Made by a program: the position numbers and the translations under genes | Part shown: positions 6,950 through 10,019 of the stretch, in pieces | How the letters are laid out: every line of letters begins with the position of its first letter | How positions within the stretch are numbered: the stretch's first letter is position 1 | Assembly: GCA_900553675.1 (NCBI GenBank) | Contig: USEH01000071.1 | Coordinates: 1-10,019 of the forward strand | Source: an uncultured Ruminococcus sp. | Lineage (GTDB): Bacteria; Bacillota; Clostridia; Oscillospirales; Ruminococcaceae | Direction of reading: 5' to 3' | DNA length: 10,019 nucleotides | Notes under the pieces: model-generated | Database searches by the model: none | The model's input: only the letters and a program-made list of their open reading frames with translations | Told to the model about the DNA's origin: nothing

Positions 6950-8545
6950 TTAATTCTTGTTGAACTCGCTGAGCATAAGACCCTCGTTTTTCTCCAAAGC
7001 CCAGCGGATGTTCCATTCGCTGGTAAACAGCAGAAGATAGTTGCCCTTAAAGTCCTGAACAACCTTGGTATCAGAGCTTAGGTTCAGCTTTTTGGAATCC
7101 AAGCCCTCATTGTCTATCCAGCGGATATACTGGTAGGGAAGACCTTCATTGATAATCTCGACGTTATATTCGGTGGACATTCTATGCTCGAAAACATCAA
7201 ACTGAAGCATGCCGACAACTCCAACGATAACCTCCTCCATACCGGAATCAGGCTCGCGGAATATCTGAATCGCGCCCTCCTGAGCTATCTGGGTCGCGCC
7301 CTTGACGAACTGCTTGCGCTTCATGGTGTCCTTGTGGCGAATGCGCGCAAAATGCTCCGGCGCGAAGGTGGGGATTCCTTCAAATTTAAACTCATGCCCC
7401 GGCGTGCAGATAGTGTCGCCAATCGAGAAAATACCAGGATCGAACACGCCTATAATGTCACCGGCATAGGCTTCGTTTATAATCTCGCGCTCCTGAGCCA
7501 TCATCTGCTGAGGCTGTGAAAGGCGCATTTTTTTGTTACCGCCCTGAACATGACTTACTTCCATGTCCCTTGTAAACTTGCCCGAGCATATGCGCATGAA
7601 TGTAAGTCTGTCGCGGTGAGCCTTGTTCATGTTTGCCTGTATCTTGAATACGAACGCAGAGAAGACGTCGTCGGTCGGTTCGATGATTCCCTTGTCCGAC
7701 ATTCTCGGAAGCGGTGGGGAAGTCATCTTCAAAAATCCCTCCAAAAACGGTTCAACGCCGAAGTTGTTAAGAGCAGAGCCAAAGAACACGGGACTCAGCT
7801 CGCCCTTTGCAACTCGTTCAAGGTCAAGCTCGTCGCTCGCACCGTCCAAAAGCTCGATATCCTCCGAAAGCTGACGGTGGTTAGCTTCGCCTATCAAAGA
7901 GTCAAGGCAGGGGTCGCCGGGCTCGGCTTCTACCGACTCAACCTCGCGCTGACCGCCGTTAGCGGTGTAGGATATTACCTTTCGCGAGCCGCGGTCGTAA
8001 ACGCCTTTGAAGTCAACGCCGTTGCCGATGGGCCAATTCATCGGGCAGGTGGCTATTCCAAGCTCCTCTTCGATCTGCGTAAGCAAATCAAAAGGATTGC
8101 GTGAATCGCGGTCGAGCTTGTTGATGAATGTGAAAATAGGTATATGCCGCATTACGCATACCTTGAAAAGCTTTCTCGTCTGATTTTCAACACCCTTCGC
8201 CGCGTCTATAACCATTACCGCCGAATCCACCGCCATAAGGGTACGGTAGGTGTCCTCTGAGAAGTCCTGGTGTCCGGGAGTGTCAAGAATGTTTATGCAG
8301 CAGCCCTCGTATTCAAACTGCATAACCGAGCTGGTAACCGAAATACCTCTTTGCTTTTCGATTTCCATCCAGTCGGAAACTGCGTGCCTGTCCGTCTTCT
8401 TGCCCTTTACCGAGCCTGCAAGAGCTATCGCTCCGCCGTATAAAAGAAGCTTTTCGGTAAGAGTAGTTTTACCCGCGTCGGGGTGAGAGATTATCGCAAA
8501 GGTTCGTCTGCGGTTTATCTCCTCTATCATTTTATTGTCCGGCAA
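6950..8545 (-). CDS. prfC: Peptide chain release factor 3
   Basis: RF3 is a translational GTPase that removes RF1/RF2 from the ribosome after peptide release. The protein has 531 residues, close to E. coli RF3 (529). The GTP-binding motifs are clear: SHPDAGKTT (residues 20-28), the switch region RGISVTSSV, DTPGHQDFSEDT and NKLDRD. The 'SDWMEIEKQRGISV' context is typical of RF3 and separates it from EF-G. Domain 2/3 sequence continues to the normal C-terminus. The start codon is TTG (8545-8543): AGGAGG (complement of 8553-8558) lies 7 nt before it, whereas the first ATG (8530-8528) would be 22 nt away. The gene is monocistronic here, with its own promoter and a shared bidirectional terminator. 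Confidence 0.96.
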   Translation of the reverse strand: MPDNKMIEEINRRRTFAIISHPDAGKTTLTEKLLLYGGAIALAGSVKGKKTDRHAVSDWMEIEKQRGISVTSSVMQFEYEGCCINILDTPGHQDFSEDTYRTLMAVDSAVMVIDAAKGVENQTRKLFKVCVMRHIPIFTFINKLDRDSRNPFDLLTQIEEELGIATCPMNWPIGNGVDFKGVYDRGSRKVISYTANGGQREVESVEAEPGDPCLDSLIGEANHRQLSEDIELLDGASDELDLERVAKGELSPVFFGSALNNFGVEPFLEGFLKMTSPPLPRMSDKGIIEPTDDVFSAFVFKIQANMNKAHRDRLTFMRICSGKFTRDMEVSHVQGGNKKMRLSQPQQMMAQEREIINEAYAGDIIGVFDPGIFSIGDTICTPGHEFKFEGIPTFAPEHFARIRHKDTMKRKQFVKGATQIAQEGAIQIFREPDSGMEEVIVGVVGMLQFDVFEHRMSTEYNVEIINEGLPYQYIRWIDNEGLDSKKLNLSSDTKVVQDFKGNYLLLFTSEWNIRWALEKNEGLMLSEFNKN

Positions 8546-8652
8546 AATAATTCCTCCTGTAAATTAAGGTGATTTAGTAGATTTGCGCCGTTCATATCAA
8601 ATTGGTGTTGTCAAAGTAATTCCCCTTTAGCATTTAGAATTAAACGCCATAT

Positions 8653-8681
8653 ATTATAGCACATTTTTTCCCGATTGACAA
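8653..8681 (-). promoter_or_regulatory. Promoter of prfC
   Basis: On the minus strand TTGTCA (complement of 8676-8681) and a perfect TATAAT (complement of 8653-8658) are spaced by 17 bp. The start of transcription would fall near 8647, leaving an untranslated leader of about 100 nt before the TTG start. I see no obvious riboswitch or terminator in that leader. Confidence 0.8.
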
Positions 8682-8757
8682 TAGGTGTAACGCTGTTTTT
8701 CGAGATAATGCCGGCAAATGTGCAACCGTCAATCGTACCGAAGACTAATCACAGTCT

Positions 8758-8776
8758 TTACAACAGTTGGTTGTAA
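8758..8776. promoter_or_regulatory. Inverted repeat TTACAAC-N5-GTTGTAA (candidate operator)
   Basis: A perfect 7-bp inverted repeat, TTACAAC (8758-8764) and GTTGTAA (8770-8776), lies about 30 bp upstream of the regulator gene's -35 box and about 75 bp upstream of the prfC -35. A second small hairpin, AAGACT (8741-8746) with AGTCTT (8753-8758), abuts it. The position fits a protein-binding site, but no known motif is recognised. Confidence 0.4.
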
Positions 8777-8805
8777 AATACGCCTGAAAGTAAACTTTGC
8801 GGTTC

Positions 8806-8834
8806 TTGAAATGCAAATATAAATCCGCTATAAT
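8806..8834 (+). promoter_or_regulatory. Promoter of the XRE-type regulator gene
   Basis: TTGAAA (8806-8811) and a perfect TATAAT (8829-8834) are spaced by 17 bp. Transcription should start near 8841, at the edge of the 14-bp palindrome. Confidence 0.82.
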
Positions 8835-8842
8835 AAAGTCAG

Positions 8843-8856
8843 GATAAGCGCTTATC
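8843..8856. promoter_or_regulatory. Perfect 14-bp palindrome GATAAGCGCTTATC, candidate operator
   Basis: The palindrome has no spacer and no mismatch, and it begins 8 bp after the -10 box, covering the predicted transcription start. That is a classic position for a dimeric HTH repressor, so autoregulation by the gene immediately downstream is the simplest reading. That is inference from position only. Confidence 0.55.
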
Positions 8857-8881
8857 AATCTGAATAAAGGTGGATTGAATT

Positions 8882-9955
8882 ATGAAAATCAATTTAAAGG
8901 ACAAGCTGCGCGCCCTGCGTCAGCAGAAAAACGTTACGCAGGAAGCGCTTGCAAATCATCTTGGAATAACTCCGCAGTCGGTCGGAAAGTGGGAACGCGG
9001 CGAAGGCTTCCCAGATATAACCCTCCTGCCGAAAATCGCGTTCTATTTTGATGTGACCGTCGATGAACTGCTCGGTGTGGAACAGGCGAGGGTGGAAGAA
9101 GCAATAGCGGAGTATAAGCGGCAGAGCAAAATTTTCCTGCATAACGGTGAAAATATAAAGAATCGCGAAATATGGGAAAAGGCTTACTCGGAATTTCCGA
9201 ACGATTGCCGCGTTATAGAGGGCTTGATGAGTGCTCTCGACAACAACCAAATTTATCCGCGTCCACGGGAAGACGCCGAGCGAATCATCGCGCTTGGGGA
9301 AGAGCTTTTGCAAAAATCTACGGATGCAAGTCAAAGGGAATACGCAATACAGATCCTGTGCTATACCTATGAAAGCATAGACAATGAAAAAGCACTGTAT
9401 TATGCTGATATGGGCGGCAGCTTATGGGCGACAAAGCAGTCTTTAAGAGCTTTTATTTTAAACGGCGAAGAAGGCGTAGAGGCGTGTCAGAACAATATCA
9501 CAAACCTGATTCATGAGGCTGCCTTGACAGCTATGAACATGACGGCAAAAACGCGGTTCTCTCACGAAGAAATCATTGAAGCTTATCAGTTTGCAATTGA
9601 TATCCTTAAACGGCTGTATTCAGACGGTAATATTGGCTTTGATTCGTTTTGGGTATCACAGTTTTATCACAACATTGCATGGGAATATGCTGCAATGAAT
9701 GATGCCGCAAACACTCTGAAAGCTCTTGAAGAAAGCAGTAAATATGCAATTATTGATTCAAACCTAAAGGATATGAATTATACTGCGCCTATGGTAAATA
9801 GTTTGAAATTCATATATGCCGACACCACAAAGAATTATACCGGAAATGTCTGCAATTATAGACTTAAAGATTTCAGTGACAGCAGTTTTGATTTTGTTAG
9901 GGATTATGATGTCTTTAAGAGAATCATTGCAGAGCTTGAAAAGAACGCAGAATAG
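8882..9955 (+). CDS. XRE-family HTH regulator with long helical C-terminal region
   Basis: The 357-aa protein begins with a Cro/C1-type helix-turn-helix at residues ~6-63: LRQQKNVTQEALANHLGI, then TPQSVGKWERG as the recognition region, and ending FDVTVDELLG. This N-terminus is common in Clostridia regulators. The remaining ~290 residues are acidic, rich in Ala, Glu and aromatic residues, and look all-helical, in the manner of TPR-type sensor domains. I cannot name a ligand or partner. There is no signal peptide or membrane segment. AAAGGTGG (8866-8873) lies 8 nt before the ATG. It is transcribed divergently from prfC from a consensus promoter with a palindrome at the start site, which suggests self-regulation. 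No target operon is visible in this window. Confidence 0.88.
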   Translation: MKINLKDKLRALRQQKNVTQEALANHLGITPQSVGKWERGEGFPDITLLPKIAFYFDVTVDELLGVEQARVEEAIAEYKRQSKIFLHNGENIKNREIWEKAYSEFPNDCRVIEGLMSALDNNQIYPRPREDAERIIALGEELLQKSTDASQREYAIQILCYTYESIDNEKALYYADMGGSLWATKQSLRAFILNGEEGVEACQNNITNLIHEAALTAMNMTAKTRFSHEEIIEAYQFAIDILKRLYSDGNIGFDSFWVSQFYHNIAWEYAAMNDAANTLKALEESSKYAIIDSNLKDMNYTAPMVNSLKFIYADTTKNYTGNVCNYRLKDFSDSSFDFVRDYDVFKRIIAELEKNAE

Positions 9956-9957
9956 CT

Positions 9958-9986
9958 TAAAAACAAGGCGCTGTAAAAAAACGCCT
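9958..9986 (-). terminator. Possible terminator of a minus-strand gene beyond the window
   Basis: AGGCG (9966-9970) pairs with CGCCT (9982-9986). Read on the minus strand this 5-bp stem is followed by TTG and TTTTT (complement of 9959-9963), as in a weak rho-independent terminator. On the plus strand no T-run follows, so it is not an obvious terminator for the regulator gene. A second short inverted repeat, TGCAG (9986-9990) with CTGCA (10000-10004), lies alongside. Confidence 0.3.
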
Positions 9987-10019
9987 GCAGAAAAAAGACC
10001 TGCATCCCAACCGAAATGT

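Noticed and set aside
7550..8104. Plus-strand open frame inside prfC
   Set aside because: It is a shadow of the RF3 gene, with no ribosome site and no family features.

Overview
The window looks like chromosomal DNA of a gut-type low-to-mid GC Firmicute, most likely a Clostridia/Oscillospiraceae relative. This rests on gene content, strong Shine-Dalgarno sites, consensus sigma-A promoters with 17-bp spacers and codon use. It may come from a metagenome assembly. I see no mobile element, CRISPR array, rRNA or tRNA.

Left part (1-5274, all +): the 3' part of glmM (phosphoglucosamine mutase), then glmS (glucosamine-6-P synthase), then a 681-aa membrane-anchored CapD/WbpM/PglF-type nucleotide-sugar 4,6-dehydratase, closed by a hairpin terminator. 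GlmS and GlmM feed UDP-GlcNAc synthesis, and UDP-GlcNAc is the usual substrate of the CapD-type enzyme, so the block makes sense as amino-sugar supply for wall or surface glycans. glmS is broken as written. Near its 3' end a segment is present twice, as two diverged versions offset by 79 nt, which throws the last ~30 conserved codons out of frame. This looks like two alleles stitched together, by assembly or by recombination.

Middle (5286-6936, +): a consensus promoter, a preQ1-I riboswitch, a VUT/YhhQ-type queuosine-precursor transporter and, overlapping it by 4 nt, a compact short-chain dehydrogenase. The leader holds three helices (aptamer P1, a long-range anti-sequester, an SD sequester) that cannot all form together, which reads as a translational OFF switch. 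A long bidirectional hairpin terminator separates this operon from the convergent prfC.

Right part: prfC (peptide chain release factor 3) on the minus strand, with a TTG start and its own promoter. A 336-bp divergent intergenic region follows, holding two promoters and two inverted repeats. The last gene is a 357-aa XRE-type regulator with a long helical C-terminal region, preceded by a perfect 14-bp palindrome at its predicted transcription start.

Most notable: the glmS junction, the riboswitch switch design, the dehydrogenase placed under preQ1 control, the structured leader before the CapD-type gene, and the regulator's operator-like palindrome.
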